64,000 bases of DNA from contig NC_080168.1 in the NCBI RefSeq assembly GCF_950295315.1, forward strand, positions 62,271,838 through 62,335,837. Reading direction: 5' to 3'. Position numbers and translations under genes: made by a program. The notes beneath the pieces were generated by a model, which saw only the letters and a list, made by a program, of their open reading frames with translations, ran no database searches and had not been told where the DNA came from. Below are positions 31,645 to 43,156 of the stretch, piece by piece (the first letter of the stretch is position 1; every line of letters begins with the position of its first letter). Origin of the DNA: Erinaceus europaeus. Lineage: Eukaryota > Chordata > Mammalia > Eulipotyphla > Erinaceidae.

Positions 31645-32984
31645 TTAAAAATTAGTTATTTAATAATGATCGACAAGATAAGAGGGATACAATTCCACAC
31701 AATTCCCACCACTAGAGTTCTGAATCCCATCCCCTAATATTGGAATAATATTCTTTATCTCTCTGGGAGTATGGACCCAGGATCATTATGGAGTACAAAG
31801 GGTGGAAGCTCTGGCTTCTGTAAATGCTTCTCCACTGGACATGGGTGTTGCCAGTGGATCCATACCTCCAGCCTGTTTCTATCTTCCCCTAGTGTCATCT
31901 GTCCAGGGAAGTCAGGTTGGCATCGTGGTGGCATCTACAGCTTGGTGGTTGAAAATCATTAAGATGTAAAGCAGAACAAATCATTTAGTAATAAGGAAGG
32001 TAAGAAAATGGCAGATGAAATTTGAGGTCTTCATGGTGGAAGAAGGTAGAAATTCTATTTTAGGTATATTCCAAGGGGCCCATGACTTTACTAATTTTTG
32101 CATGAGCCCAATAGCTAACATGCAAATGGGCTGAGAGTATTGTCTGGGGAGATGGTGCCAGAGTTGGAAATGGGACTAGAAAGCTGTATCAGGGCAGACA
32201 GTAGCTCCCAAATATGAGAAAAGTATATAAATACCATTAACTGTAGACCCCATCAATCTGACCTAGGACCCATGTCTATCTATACTTATCACAGGATTCT
32301 GTAAACCTCTGCATCTTTGTCAGTCTGAGCTCACAGTCCATGGTCAGAGTTAGAAACATTCTAGGCTGCTCTCATTTCAGGACCACTCTTCCTTGAGTGG
32401 CAGAGTATATTGACCCAGCCTCCCTTTGGAGCATTGTTATTCCACATTGAAGGTATTGTCAAATAGAGTCCCACAAGAGGGTTTATGATGTTGTTCCTGA
32501 TGGAGATGACCAGTGACGGTGGAGAGAGGGATCTGTTAGAGGTCTAGGGTCTTCATATCTGTGTAGGAATCCCAGGATTCCCTGACTTGGGTCCCGAATG
32601 ATAGGGTGATCTGGAAGTAAGCAAAAGAGCCACCATTAAAATGTGATGGTCTCTTGCCTTGATCCACCTTTTGTAGTCCTTACTTTGACAAAGTTAGCCT
32701 TGGAGTGATTGAGGGAAGTGAAATAGGGTATCTAAGTCTAAATAGAAGCTATTTGATTAAATAAAGACCTATGGTGTCATTTTTAGGTCTTTCTACTTGC
32801 TTGCTGTACTTAGTCATTGTAGACTATTGAGCACTTTTAATTTAAGGTATATATTTTCCCCTACCTTAATGTCTGCTCTTTGATCAGAAATGGTGGAGGA
32901 ACTGCTATTTTCCCCATATGCAATGATTTATGACTTGGTCACTTTGGGGATTCTGTGTCAGGATTTATAGAACCTCAATTTTAA
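31645..32984 (-). mobile_element. LINE-1 long-3'-UTR copy, 1.3 kb
   Basis: It aligns in order with the copies at 49620-51250 and 61228-62520: 'ttcccaccactagagttctg', 'gtcatctgtccaggga', 'catgactttactaattt', 'gaccagtgacggtggagaga' and so on. No frame is conserved, so this is non-coding L1 sequence. Confidence 0.85.
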
Positions 32985-33128
32985 ATTCTTTTTTTTTCTT
33001 TTCTTTTTTTTTTACCAGAGCACTGATCAGTTCTGGCTTATAGTGGAACAGGAGATTGAACCTGGGACTTTGAAGCCTCAGGCATAAGAGTCTATTTGCG
33101 TCACCATTATGCTATCTACCCCTGACCC
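32985..33128 (-). mobile_element. SINE-C
   Basis: Complete reverse copy. Confidence 0.9.
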
Positions 33129-33146
33129 TTAAAGAATTAAAAAAAT

Positions 33147-33427
33147 TGGGAGCTGGGTGGTAGCGCAGCGGGTTAAGCGCACATGGTGCAAAGCACAAGG
33201 ACGGGTGTAAGGATCCCGGTTCGAGCCCCTGGCTCCCCACCTGCAGGGGAGTCACTTCACAGGCGGTGAAGCAGGTCTGCAGGTGTCTATCTTTCTCTCC
33301 CCCTCTCTGTCTTCCCCTCCTATCTCCATTTCTCTCTGTCCTGTCCAACAACAATGACATCAATAATAACTACAACAATAAAACAACAAGGGCAACAAAA
33401 GGGAATAAATAAATATATATATATTTT
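33147..33427 (+). mobile_element. SINE-A
   Basis: Very well preserved: A box 'tagcgcagcgg', B box 'ggttcgagccc', and a (TA)n end. A good reference copy. Confidence 0.95.
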
Positions 33428-33439
33428 TAATCTTTGTTT

Positions 33440-33565
33440 GCTTATTTCTTTTTCATCAGAGCACTGCTCAGCTCTGGTTTATGGTGATACTGGGGATTGA
33501 ACCTGGGACGTTGGATCCTCAGGCTTGAAAGTCTTCTGCATAAACATTATGCTGTCTCCCCCATC
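33440..33565 (-). mobile_element. SINE-C
   Basis: Complete reverse copy. Confidence 0.85.
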
Positions 33566-33612
33566 CTAAATAAATATTTTTAAAAAATTAAAAATTAAAA
33601 AAAGAATTAAAA

Positions 33613-33945
33613 TTTATTTTATTTATTTATTTATTTATTTGCCTCTAGTGTTACTGCTGGGACTCAGTGCCTGCACTACAAATCCACTGCTCCTGGAGGC
33701 TATTTTTTCCCTTTTGTTGCCCTGTTGCTTATCATTGTTGTTGCCATTGCTGTCATTGTTTTGGATAGGACAGAAAGCAATCAAGAGAGGAGAGGAAGAC
33801 AGAGAGGGGAGTGAGAAAGACACCTTGCAAACCTGTAAGGAGATCCTCCTGCAGGTGGAGAGCCGGGGGCTTGAACCAGGATCCTTAGCTGGTCCTTGCG
33901 CTTTGTGCCATGTGTGCTTAATCCGCTGTGCCACTGCCCGGCCCC
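33613..33945 (-). mobile_element. SINE-E
   Basis: Complete, with several small deletions in the body. Confidence 0.9.
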
Positions 33946-33954
33946 TACTTCTTT

Positions 33955-34219
33955 TTTATTTTATTTATTTATTTACTTTCTCTTGCTGCCCTTGTTGTTT
34001 TATTGTTGTTGTTATTGATGTTGTCGTTGTTGGATAGGACAGAGAGAAATGGAGAGAGGAGGGGAAGACGGAAAGGAGAGAAAGACACCTGCAGACCTGC
34101 TTCACCGCTTGTGAAGTGACTCTCCTGCAGGTGGGAAGCTGGGGGCTCAAAACAGGATCCTTATGGCGGTCCTTGTGCTTTGTGCCACTTAACCCACTGT
34201 GCTACTGCCCAACTCCCCC
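33955..34219 (-). mobile_element. SINE-A
   Basis: Flanked by 'ctacttctttttt' on both sides (33947 and 34221). Confidence 0.9.
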
Positions 34220-34225
34220 CTACTT

Positions 34226-34425
34226 CTTTTTTTGAAATCTTTATTTATGTATTAGATATAGATAGCCAGAAATTGAGATGCAAGGGAGTGATAGAGAGAC
34301 ACCTGCAGCCCTGCTTGACCACCTGTGAAGCTTTCCCCTTCCAGGTGGGGACCAGGGGCTTGAACCTGGGTCCTTGTGCACCGTAATGTGTGCGCTTAAC
34401 CAGGTGCACCACTGCCTGGCCCCCA
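34226..34425 (-). mobile_element. SINE-B
   Basis: Complete reverse copy. Three SINEs (33613-34425) lie back to back in the same orientation. Confidence 0.9.
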
Positions 34426-34511
34426 AAACCTCTTTATTTCTTGCTTTTTTTCTCCTTTATTTCTCTCACTTCCCACGTGCTATTGTATTTCTCTTCTTGG
34501 ACTCCCCCTTT

Positions 34512-34714
34512 AAAGTTTCAAATAAAGAAATAAATGAGGGAGGGAGGGAGAGAGAGACAGAGAAAGGAGAGACACTACAGTACAGCTCCACCATTCATGG
34601 GCCTTCTCCTAATACTGTGCGTGGTATTCTCCTGTGGGGTGGAGGTGGGCTCAAACCTGGGTCCTCATTCATGATAAAGTGTGTGCTTATCTGTGTGCAC
34701 TATCTCTTGGCCAC
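34512..34714 (-). mobile_element. SINE-B-like, old
   Basis: Purine-rich start and 'gggctcaaacctgggtcct'. Different enough to be an older subfamily. Confidence 0.55.
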
Positions 34715-34802
34715 AGAACCCCTTTCTTTTAAGCAGTCATATTTCATCCCAGCATGGATAAACTATAACTTAGATGAGCACAACTATTTTGCCATTCAAA
34801 TG

Positions 34803-34988
34803 ATAATACTGCACATGTTGCAATGTGCAAGGACCCAGGTTCGATCCCCTGGTCCCCACCTGCAAGCGGAAAGCTTCACAAGTGGTGAAGCAGGGCTGCA
34901 GGTGTCTCTGTCTCTCTCCCTCTCTATCACCCCGTTCCCTCTCAATTTCCACCTGTCTCTATCCAATAAATAAATAAAGATAATTTTA
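34803..34988 (+). mobile_element. SINE-B
   Basis: The first bases of the head are missing; otherwise complete. Confidence 0.85.
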
Positions 34989-34989
34989 A

Positions 34990-35265
34990 AAATTTTCTTT
35001 TTCCCCCTTTTTGTTGCTCTTGTTGTTTTATTGTTGTTGTTATTGATGTCATCATTGTTGGATAGGATAGAGAGAAATGGAGAGAGGAGGGGAAGACAGA
35101 GAGAGGGAGAGAAAGATAGACACCTGCAGGCCTGCTTCACCGCTTGTGAAGCAACCCCCCCTGCAGGTAGGGAGCTGGGGACTCAAACCGGGATCCTTAT
35201 GCCGGTCCCTGCACATAGCACCACATGCACTTAACCCGTTGTGTTACCTACCACCTGACCCCTGA
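34990..35265 (-). mobile_element. SINE-A
   Basis: Full length, meeting the previous SINE tail to tail. Confidence 0.9.
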
Positions 35266-35295
35266 AGACTTCTTTAAACAAAATTCTTTTTAAAA

Positions 35296-35513
35296 TTTTT
35301 ATTTAATTTTTACTTTTTATTATCTTTATTTATTTGATAGACAGCCAGAAATTGAGAAGGAAGGGGAGATAGAGAGAGAGAGACAGAGGACACCTGCAGC
35401 CCTGCTTTACCATTTGTGAAGCTTTCCCCCTGCAGGTGGGGATGGGGACCTGAACCCAGGTCCTTGCACATTTTAACATGTGCACTCAACCAGGTGCACC
35501 ACCACCTGGCCCC
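35296..35513 (-). mobile_element. SINE-B
   Basis: Complete reverse copy. Confidence 0.9.
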
Positions 35514-36007
35514 AAGAGGGCTCCTACTTTTGGGATCTCCTCTGTCAGGCTGGCAGCCAGGGAAGCAGACTCCTGGCTCTGTCTCTCTCCTCCTGCAGGT
35601 CTCTCCCCTGCTGGCTCCTCCTCTGGCCCAGGCAGTGGAAAATCAGAGGGCGGGCAGGGGTGCAGGCTGTTGCTGTCAACAGAGGCCAATCTCCCGGGAC
35701 ACGGAGCAGGACTGGTAGATCTGGAAGGGTTGGCAGTGCTTCCCCACCAGTGAGGACCTGTCCTGGTCACGTAGGTTTCCCTAGTCCACTGGATCAGCTG
35801 ATTGTGCTCTGCAAGCATTCCCTTCTCTTCAGGACAGAGCTCAGATGTGGCAAAAATCCCCCAGTCCACAACTATCTGGAGCTGTATCTTTCTGTTTAGG
35901 CAAAAATGAATTTAAAAAGCAATAAAATATAAAAAATAAATGCGAAGGAGGGGCTTCTCAAATATACACGTGCTTGCTAAAATTTAATGCAAAGAAAGTA
36001 AAAGTAC
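35514..36007. other. Single-copy-looking sequence
   Basis: Moderately GC-rich. Overlapping frames of 100-139 aa exist in several phases but none shows a domain. 'ctctcctcctgcag' at about 35585 resembles a splice acceptor, which is not enough to call an exon. Confidence 0.4.
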
Positions 36008-36047
36008 TGATTTTTTTTTTAATTTATCAGAGCACTGCTCAGCTCTG

Positions 36048-36334
36048 GATTTTTAAAAATTTTCTTATATTTATTTTTTTCCTTTTGTTGCCCTTGTTTT
36101 TTATTGTTGTTGTTATTATTGTTGGTAGTGATGTCATCATTTTTAGATAGGACAGAGAAATGGGGGGGGGAAGACAGAGAGGGGGAGAGAAAAAAGATAC
36201 CTGCAGACCTGCTTCACCGCTTGTGAAGCGACTCCCCTGCAGGTGGGGAGCTGGGGGCTTGAACTGGGATCCTTATGCCGGTCCTTGTGCTTTGTGCCAT
36301 CTGCACTTAACTTGCTGTACTACTACCCGACTCC
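36048..36334 (-). mobile_element. SINE-A
   Basis: Full length; a SINE-C stub precedes it at 36010-36045. Confidence 0.9.
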
Positions 36335-36337
36335 TTG

Positions 36338-36632
36338 ATTTTTTTTTTTTTTTGCCTCCAATCATTGGAGGCTTGGTGATAGCAGTGTGAGTCTACCATT
36401 CCTGGTGGCCTTTTTAAAATTTTATTTTACTTTATTATTGGATAGAGCAGAAAGAAATTGAGAGAGGAGGAGACAGAGTGAGAGAGAGACACCTGCAGAC
36501 CTCCTTCACCGCTTGTGAAGCTTCCTCCCCTGCAGATCCCTTCTGGGGATTACCTGAATCTTTGTGTGAGTAAAGATTTTACTTGCACTTAGTAAAATGT
36601 GAGTTTAACTGGATGCACCACCACCTGGCCCC
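36338..36632 (-). mobile_element. SINE-E-like, rearranged
   Basis: The 3' block is shortened ('gcctccaatcattggaggc' brings both arms almost together) and the head is SINE-B-like, so it may be a hybrid. Confidence 0.65.
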
Positions 36633-37078
36633 CTTGATTTCTCAGTATATAGGCACTATAGAATGTTTGTTTGGCTTTATATGTTAACTCTCTTTTCAGC
36701 CACCAGGTTCCAGATGCTAGCATGATGCCAACCAGAATTCCCTGGACAGATGACCCACCAATGTGTCCTGGAGCTCTGATTCCCCAGAACCCCAACCTAC
36801 TAGGGAAAGAAAGAGGCAGACTGGGAGTATGGATCGACCTGTCAATGTCCATGTTCAGTGGGGAAGCAACTTCAGAAGCCAGACCTTCTACCTTCTGCAT
36901 CCCACAATGACCTTGGGCCCATACTCTCAGAGGGTTAAAGAATAGAAAAGCGATCAAGGGAGGGGATGGGATACGGATTTCTGGCTGTGGGAATTGTGTG
37001 GAGTTGTACCCCTCTTATCCTATGGTTTTGTCAGTGTTTCCTTTTTATAAATAAAATTTTTAAAAAAAGAATGTAAGA
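36633..37078 (+). mobile_element. LINE-1 long-3'-UTR family, terminal part
   Basis: Very similar to 5400-5832, ending in 'aaataaaatttttaaaaaaa'. Confidence 0.85.
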
Positions 37079-37097
37079 AATAAGACATGTTAGAGTG

Positions 37098-37328
37098 GGT
37101 TTTAATATACATATATATTACTTATTGGGTAGAGATAGAGAGAAATTGAGAGGGGAATAGAGAGGGAGAGAGACAGAGAAATAGCTGCAGATCTGCTTTA
37201 CCACTTGTGAAGCTTTCCACAATTCTCCCCACACACACACACACACAGGTGGGGATCAGGGGCTTAAACTTGGGTTGTTGTGCATGGTAACATGTGCACT
37301 TAACCTGGTATGTCATCAGACAGCCCCT
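37098..37328 (-). mobile_element. SINE-B with (CA)n insert
   Basis: Complete; (CA)n of about 22 bases at 37230-37250. Confidence 0.85.
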
Positions 37329-37457
37329 AGAGTAGGCTTTTGGGGCAAAAATATGCTCTGTTTAGTCTTGCCTTTACTGAAGGAGGATCCTGTTACTGGC
37401 CTATCTCCATCTCTTCTTCCTCCCCTTTCTTCCTTCTTTCTGCTCTTCCTTCTATAA

Positions 37458-37458
<1 letters not shown>

Positions 37459-37514
<56 letters not shown>
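37459..37514. repeat. (CT)n microsatellite
   Basis: About 55 bases, directly at the 3' end of the next SINE. Confidence 0.95.
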
Positions 37515-37517
<3 letters not shown>

Positions 37518-37760
37518 CAGGATTATTTCTGGGGCTTGGTGCCTGTACTACAATCCCACTGCTCCCAGAGGCCATTTTTTCCCTTTCTTTCTCTTTTTCT
37601 TTGCCAGGGCAGAGAGAAATTGAGGAGGGAGGGGAGATAGAAGGAGAGAGAAAGACATCTGCAGACCTGCTTCATTGCTCACGAACTGTCCCTGCTGCAG
37701 GTGGAGGGCAAGGGCTCGAACTAGGGTCTTTTAATGTGGTGAACATGAGTGCCTTGGATT
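37515..37760 (-). mobile_element. SINE-E, diverged
   Basis: 'cccaggattatttctggggc' start, 'gctcccagaggcca' arm, head decayed. Confidence 0.75.
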
Positions 37761-37857
37761 TGCCCGAGATTCCCCCCAGAGATCCAGCATCAACCCACCT
37801 GCCTTTGCCACTGTCCAGCACCATTAAAGGTTTAATTGGAAAGAAAGGGGAGTAGCC

Positions 37858-38135
37858 AGGGAGCCAGCACAGTGTTCCTGAGCCTGTGAACTCACAGGGC
37901 CCAGGTTCAATCCCCAGCACCCCTAGATGCTAGAGCTGAGCTGAGCTGAGCTGTGCTTCTCTCTCTCTCCCTCATGAACAGAACTCTTTTTTTTTTTTTT
38001 TTTTAATAATAATAAAGAAGAAGGGCTGGGGAGATAGCATACTGGTTATGCAAAAGACTTTCATGCCTGAGGCTCCAAAACCTCAGATACAATTCCTAAT
38101 AGCAACACAAGCCAGAACTGAGCAGTGCTTTAGTG
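37858..38135 (+). mobile_element. Two SINE-C-type copies
   Basis: 37858-37985 (with 'gctgagctgagctgagct' slippage) and 38024-38135, separated by an A-rich tail. Confidence 0.7.
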
Positions 38136-38205
38136 GAAGAAAGAAAGAAAGAAAGAAAGGAAGAAAGAAAGAGAGAAAGAAAGAGAGAAAGAAAAGAAGG
38201 AAAGA
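38136..38205. repeat. (GAAA)n microsatellite
   Basis: Grown from the tail of the SINE-C; a SINE-C stub follows at 38206-38250. Confidence 0.9.
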
Positions 38206-38250
38206 ATAATGTTTATACAAAAAGACTCTTGTGCCCGAGGCCACTAAAGT

Positions 38251-38583
38251 CAAGAACTACATTATTTATAAATAGTTTTCATTGTTTGGTTTTGTCTATT
38301 TGCACACTCAGGTTAAATTTCCTTGAACTAGAAATTTATAGTTGAGGATTGGGGGCCCAGCAGAGAGCACCCATGGAATCTCTAATCCCAGGAAGACAGT
38401 GAGTTTCAAATCATCTCGGGCTTGAGTCTGGCCAGTGCTTTAAAGGGACACAATTTGGCAAATTGTGAAGTTCTGGCCCTGGGCTCATCATCTGTGTGTT
38501 TTCTGCAGGAATTGGGGTCGTCACCTGGGGTGGGGGTAGGTATCTATATCTTAGAATCAGCCCTGGTTAAATACACCAAGGGA
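38251..38583. other. Unrecognised, with a possible SINE-C relic
   Basis: 38350-38450 faintly recalls SINE-C ('gggcttgagtctggccagtg'). The rest is unique-looking. Confidence 0.35.
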
Positions 38584-38605
38584 CACGTGTGTGTGTGTGT
38601 GTGTG

Positions 38606-38647
<42 letters not shown>

Positions 38648-38648
38648 T
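38584..38648. repeat. (GT)n microsatellite
   Basis: About 65 bases, with one GC interruption. Confidence 0.95.
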
Positions 38649-38784
38649 GCACATTGAGTTCAAGGCAGAACAGTGAGACTGGGGTGTGTGTGGGGGTGGG
38701 TGGGGGGATTGATTGAAGGCTGTGGAAGCTGAAGGTGTGACCCCTGTCACGTGGGGCTGGAAGTCAGAGCCCTTTGCCAGACAG

Positions 38785-38985
38785 GTGATACGGTCTAGTG
38801 GGTTCTGAATTTGAATGCTATTTCTGGCCCTGCCACCCACTTCATTTATGACTGGGAGCCCGATCTCACCCTCTGCCTCTGGGCGGTGTCAGTTTCGGTG
38901 CCTAGGGAGTGATAAGGAGCTCATGGGCATGGGTGTTCAAAAGGCTCACTTCATGAAAGGTTAGCCCACGTCCCATCTCAGGAGA
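38785..38985 (+). mobile_element. Possible MIR
   Basis: 'gttctgaatttgaatgct', 'ctggccctgccaccca' and 'cctctgcctc' lie in the order of an ancient mammalian MIR; heavily diverged. Confidence 0.5.
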
Positions 38986-39012
38986 GGGATGGGTGAATGA
39001 GGGTGTGCGTCT

Positions 39013-39015
39013 CAT

Positions 39016-39058
<43 letters not shown>

Positions 39059-39062
39059 TTTT
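39013..39062. repeat. (TTTA)n microsatellite
   Basis: About 12 units, at the poly(A) end of the following reverse L1. Confidence 0.95.
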
Positions 39063-39995
39063 ACTGGGGAGATTAATGGTTTATAGTTAACAGTAGATAG
39101 ATGTGTAAAATTTCTCAGTTTTCTGCAAAATATTCTCACCCCCATCTTAGGTCCTCCTCCACCATCAAGTGCCAGGACCTGCAAGCCCCCTCCCAACCTC
39201 ACCCCTCAAAGTCTTTTTACTTTGGTGCAATATACCAAACACAGTCCAAGTTCTGCTTTGTGTTTTCCCTTCTGTTCTTATGTCTTTCTCTTTTTTTAAA
39301 AAATATTTATTCCCTTTTGTTGCCTTTGTTGTTTTTTTATTGTTGTAGTTATTATTGATATCATAGTTGTTGAATAGGACAGAGAGAAATGGAGAGAAGA
39401 GGGGAAGACAGAGGGGGGTAGAAAAAGACAGACACCTGCAGAACTGCTTCACCACTTGTGAAGTGACTCCCCTGCAGGCGGGGAGCTGAGGGCTCGAACT
39501 GGGATCCTTACACTGGCCCTTTTGCTTTGTGCCACCTGTGCTTAACCCAATGCACTACTTCCCGACTCCCCCTTCTGTTCTTATTTCTTAAGTTATGTCC
39601 ATGAGTGAAATCACCCCATATTCATTCTTCTCTTTCTGGCTGATCTCACTTCACATGATTCCTTCAAGCTCCATTCAAGATGAGGCGAAGAAGGTGAATT
39701 CACCATTTTTACTAGCTGAGTAGTGTTCCATTGTGTATGTAGACCACAACTTACTTAACCACTTATCTGTTGTTGGAAACCTGGGTTGCTTCCAGGTTTT
39801 GGCTATTACAAATTGTGCTGCTATGAAGATAGGTTTACACAGATCTTTTTGGATGGGTGTGTTTGGCTCCTTAGGATATATCCCCAGGAGAGGAATTATA
39901 AGGTCTAGCCTTGTGAGTGTTCTCCAGACTGCTGTCCACAGGGGTTGGACCAATTTACATTCCCATCAGCAGTGCAGGAAGATTCCTTTGCTTGG
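39063..39995 (-). mobile_element. LINE-1 3' end with SINE-A inserted
   Basis: Parts 39063-39290 (3' UTR) and 39571-39995 (start of UTR and ORF2 end) are continuous. The ORF2 end frame is 39953-39675 with a small deletion after 'RLD'. Confidence 0.9.
39291..39570 (-). mobile_element. SINE-A
   Basis: Flanked by 'ccttctgttcttatgtctt' and 'ccttctgttcttatttctt', a 19-base duplication with one mismatch. Confidence 0.95.
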
Positions 39996-40082
39996 GAGGC
40001 GACTCTTTTCTGCTTCCCAGATTGGATTGATTGATTGATTTAGAACCAGAGCATCACTCTAGCATGTGCTAGAGGGAAAGAA

Positions 40083-40226
40083 GAAAGACGGAAAGAAAGA
40101 AACAGAGAAAGAAAGACAAAGGGGGGGAAATGGCCCCTGGGAGCAGTGGATTCATCTTGCAAGCACGAAGCCACCACAACAACCCTCGTGGCAAATAAAT
40201 AAATAAATAAATAAACAAATAAGAAA
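40083..40226 (+). mobile_element. SINE-E 3' block fragment
   Basis: 'gggagcagtggattcatctt' to 'caacaaccctcgtggcaaat' plus (AAAT)n. Confidence 0.65.
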
Positions 40227-41593
40227 TTAAATAGGAAAAGTAGGAAATGGTACTTTGAAGGTGCATGTTCTCTCCTTCATGTGAGAGGTAGAGTCTGTTG
40301 TTTTCACTGGGGTGGGAGCCCCTGGGATGGGGGCCCACCTCTTCTCCCATTTTTTTTCTTCAAACTTCTGCACCTGTGCTGATGGGCTGGACAGCCAAGG
40401 CAGGTGTGTCTCATTCCCTCCCTCCTCTGCCGCCTTTATTTTCCCCCACTTCCACCCCCACTGTGGACCAGTTCCAGCCACATCCCCAGGCCTGCATGCT
40501 ACCCCCTTTGGTCTCCATCTTTAGAAGCTGGTTCTTTGGGTGCTGGGAAAGTGAAGTTAAACAAGGTGGTGAGTTTCTCCCATGTAAAACACCCCCCCCT
40601 CTGTGAATAAGTTCCAGTCTCTGATGCCATTGTCTTATCCAGGGTCTGAAAGACTTGTGAGGGGTGGGGGGATGGAGATTGTAGCTGGAACCCTCATGCC
40701 AGCTCTGAACCCCAACTCCAGACAAGGCTTTCCCCTTAGCCTATGTAGAGGGTTCCCTGCAACTTTGAAGCTAATCTTGAGGGGGACCCCACAGCTTGAG
40801 AAAGTGGGGGGCTACAGTTGAACTGAAAAATGTGGGAGCCCGTCCCCTGCCCTGTGCCAGGGGGTATTGTGTGTTTGTTGTGTGTGTTTGTTGTGTGTGT
40901 GTGTTGCGGGGTGGATGCTGGTTGGTCTTCTCAGTCATTGACTGTCACGTCCAGCCTTGGCCAGTTTGTCCTGTGTTTGCATAAAGTAGATATGTGTTTT
41001 TGTGAAGCTCAAGAACATGGGGTATCTAAGTTTCTGGGCGGTTTGAGATGTTTTGTGGACTTTGGTCTTCAGAGGGTCTCTGAGAAGGAAATGAGACTCC
41101 AGCCCATGAGGACGGAATCGGCAGAGTGGGGTTTGAGAAGCCGATTGTGGTTGTGTTGTTTTAGGAGCTGTTACAACAGGAGCCTTTGGTTATGGTGTCT
41201 GTGTGACCTAGGCCAGGAGCTTAATATAACCGGCTGGGGAGGAGATAGCTACAGGCCACACCAGTTAGTTGGCACTTACTCATTTGCCAGGGACAGACTG
41301 ACTTGAGTGCTTGCTAAGTCTGGGATGTGGGGTTTGCAAATGCCTTTTTGCTAACAGCTTCTGCCATCTGTCCCAGCCAGGGCAGAAAAAAAGAGGTGTC
41401 ATTTCATCACTTAGATATTAGTTACTTGCAAAGAGGCTAAAACAGTGCAATTAGGCAAATAGGAGCTTCACATGCTCTACCATTCCAAGAGCCTGCCAGG
41501 AGTGGCCCAGGCAGTGACCAGGTGTTGGTACTTGAGTTTCCACAAAGAGCTTACTGGGCGTCAGATAGTTAATAAAGGACTTTTAAATTTCTC
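40227..41593. other. Longest repeat-poor stretch (1.37 kb)
   Basis: No young SINE or L1. A (TGTGTGTT) patch lies at 40866-40905 and a faint MIR-like part at 41190-41300. Frames up to 158 aa (40830-41306 +) start in the GT patch, have no recognisable domain and are not convincing genes. Confidence 0.5.
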
Positions 41594-41670
41594 AAATTTG
41601 TAATTGCCACTAGTGTTATCTCTGGGGCTTGGTGCTGGCACTGTGAATACTCTGCTCAAGGTTGTCTTTT
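41594..41670 (-). mobile_element. SINE-E 3' block fragment
   Basis: 'gccactagtgttatctctgg' to 'ctgctcaaggttg'. Confidence 0.6.
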
Positions 41671-41794
41671 TTTCTTTTCTTTTCTTGTCTTTCCTTTTTC
41701 ATTCTTTTTGAACCCTAGCTATTCCAAGCCATGGAGTGGTAGAATTGTGATTTGACTAAAAAAATATGTTTGTTTGTTCTTGGATTTATTTATT

Positions 41795-42400
41795 TTTAGT
41801 TTTAATTTCTTTGTTGGGGGATTAATGTTTTACAGCCAGCAGTATATACAATAGTTTGCACATGCATAACATTTCTCAGTTTGCCATATAACAGTACAAT
41901 CCGCACTAGGTCCTCTGTCATCCTTCTTGGATCTGTACTCTCCACCTCACCCACCCCAGCATCTTTTACTTTGGTGCAATACACCAACTCTAGTTCACGT
42001 TCTACTTATGTTTCCTCTTCTGATCTTGCTTTTCAACTTCTTTTTTTTTTATTTCTTTATTGGGGAATTAATGTTTTACATTCAACAGTAAGTACAATAG
42101 TGTGTACATGCATAACATTTCCCAGTTTTCCATATAACAATACAACCCCCACTCCCCACTAGGTCCTCTGTCATCCTTTTTGGACCTGTTCCCCCCCCCC
42201 CCCCAGAGTCTTTCACTTTGGTGTAATACACCAACTCCAGTTCAGGTTCTACTTGTGTTTTCTCTTCTGATCTTGTTTTTCAACTTATGCCTGTGAGTGA
42301 GATCATCCCATATTCATCCGTCTGTTTCTGACTTATTTCACTTAACATGATTTCTTCAAGCTCCATCCAAGATGGGCTGAAAATGGTGAAATCACCATTT
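41795..42400 (-). mobile_element. Two LINE-1 3' ends, head to tail
   Basis: 41795-42040 and 42041-42400 cover the same 3' UTR interval. Each begins with its own T-rich end and 'ttctttattggggaattaat'-like phrase. A C-run of about 14 lies near 42190. Confidence 0.85.
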
Positions 42401-42459
42401 TTTTCTTTTAATATTTTTATTGGGCTGGGGGTTAATAAATCACCATTTTTAATAGCTGA

Positions 42460-42665
42460 AAATTATTTTATTTTATTTTTTAATTTATTATTGGATAGTG
42501 ACAGAAACCAAGAGGGAAGGGGTTGGTAGAGAGAGGGAGAGAGACAGACACCTGCTTCACCACTCATGAAGCTCTCCCCTGCAAGTGGGGGTCAGGGGCT
42601 TGAACCCAGATCCTTGCTCACTGTAATGTGTGTGGTTAACCTGGTGTGATACTGCCTGGACCCAA
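42460..42665 (-). mobile_element. SINE-B
   Basis: Complete reverse copy, next to a duplicated 'aatcaccattttt' motif (42390 and 42436). Confidence 0.85.
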
Positions 42666-43156
42666 TAAAAATTATCTTTAAAATGGCAGATGTTATTGCA
42701 TCCTGAGAGTTGGTACCGTGTGTGCCAAAGTAAGGCTCTAGTTCTATCATTAATACATAAAAGTCTTTTTAAAAAGGAAAATATAGATAATGGAAAATAT
42801 AAATGATGTCCTTAGGTTTGTTGGGAAATTCCTAGACACTATGAAATGCTGTCTGTGGTGTTCACACATGGTGACTTTTCTAATCCATGGGATACAACCT
42901 TTTGGAAATCAAAACAGATGTAGGAGGTTTTTGTGGGGTTTTTAGTTGTCTTGTTTTGCTCACTGGAACTTCAGCAGGTTGACTTTTTCAGGTAGAAAGG
43001 CAGGCAGAAAGTGGCAGAAAGATACCATAGCACTGAAGCTTCCTCTAGTGTGTGTGGGTAAGGGGGTGTCTCTAGGCTGGAACCTCACTTCTGCCCATGA
43101 CAAAGCAAATTCACTAGTCAAGTGAGTTATCTTGCCGTCCTTGTTTCTGTGAACAT
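42666..43156. other. Unrecognised; possible SINE relics
   Basis: Mostly unique-looking. 43015-43140 faintly resembles an old reverse-strand SINE. Confidence 0.35.

Noticed and set aside
33147..33240. tRNA gene
   Set aside because: A and B boxes are present but belong to a SINE head; the cloverleaf is not complete.
34374..34973. 199-aa plus-strand frame
   Set aside because: Joins parts of three SINEs of different type; no conserved protein.
35478..35899. Possible exon with splice-acceptor-like 'ctcctcctgcag'
   Set aside because: Polypyrimidine-AG motifs are frequent in this SINE-rich DNA, several frames are open equally, and no domain is seen.
40830..41306. 158-aa plus-strand frame
   Set aside because: The start lies by a GT-rich patch, the sequence is Cys/Val-rich from that repeat, and no domain or homologous phrase is recognised.
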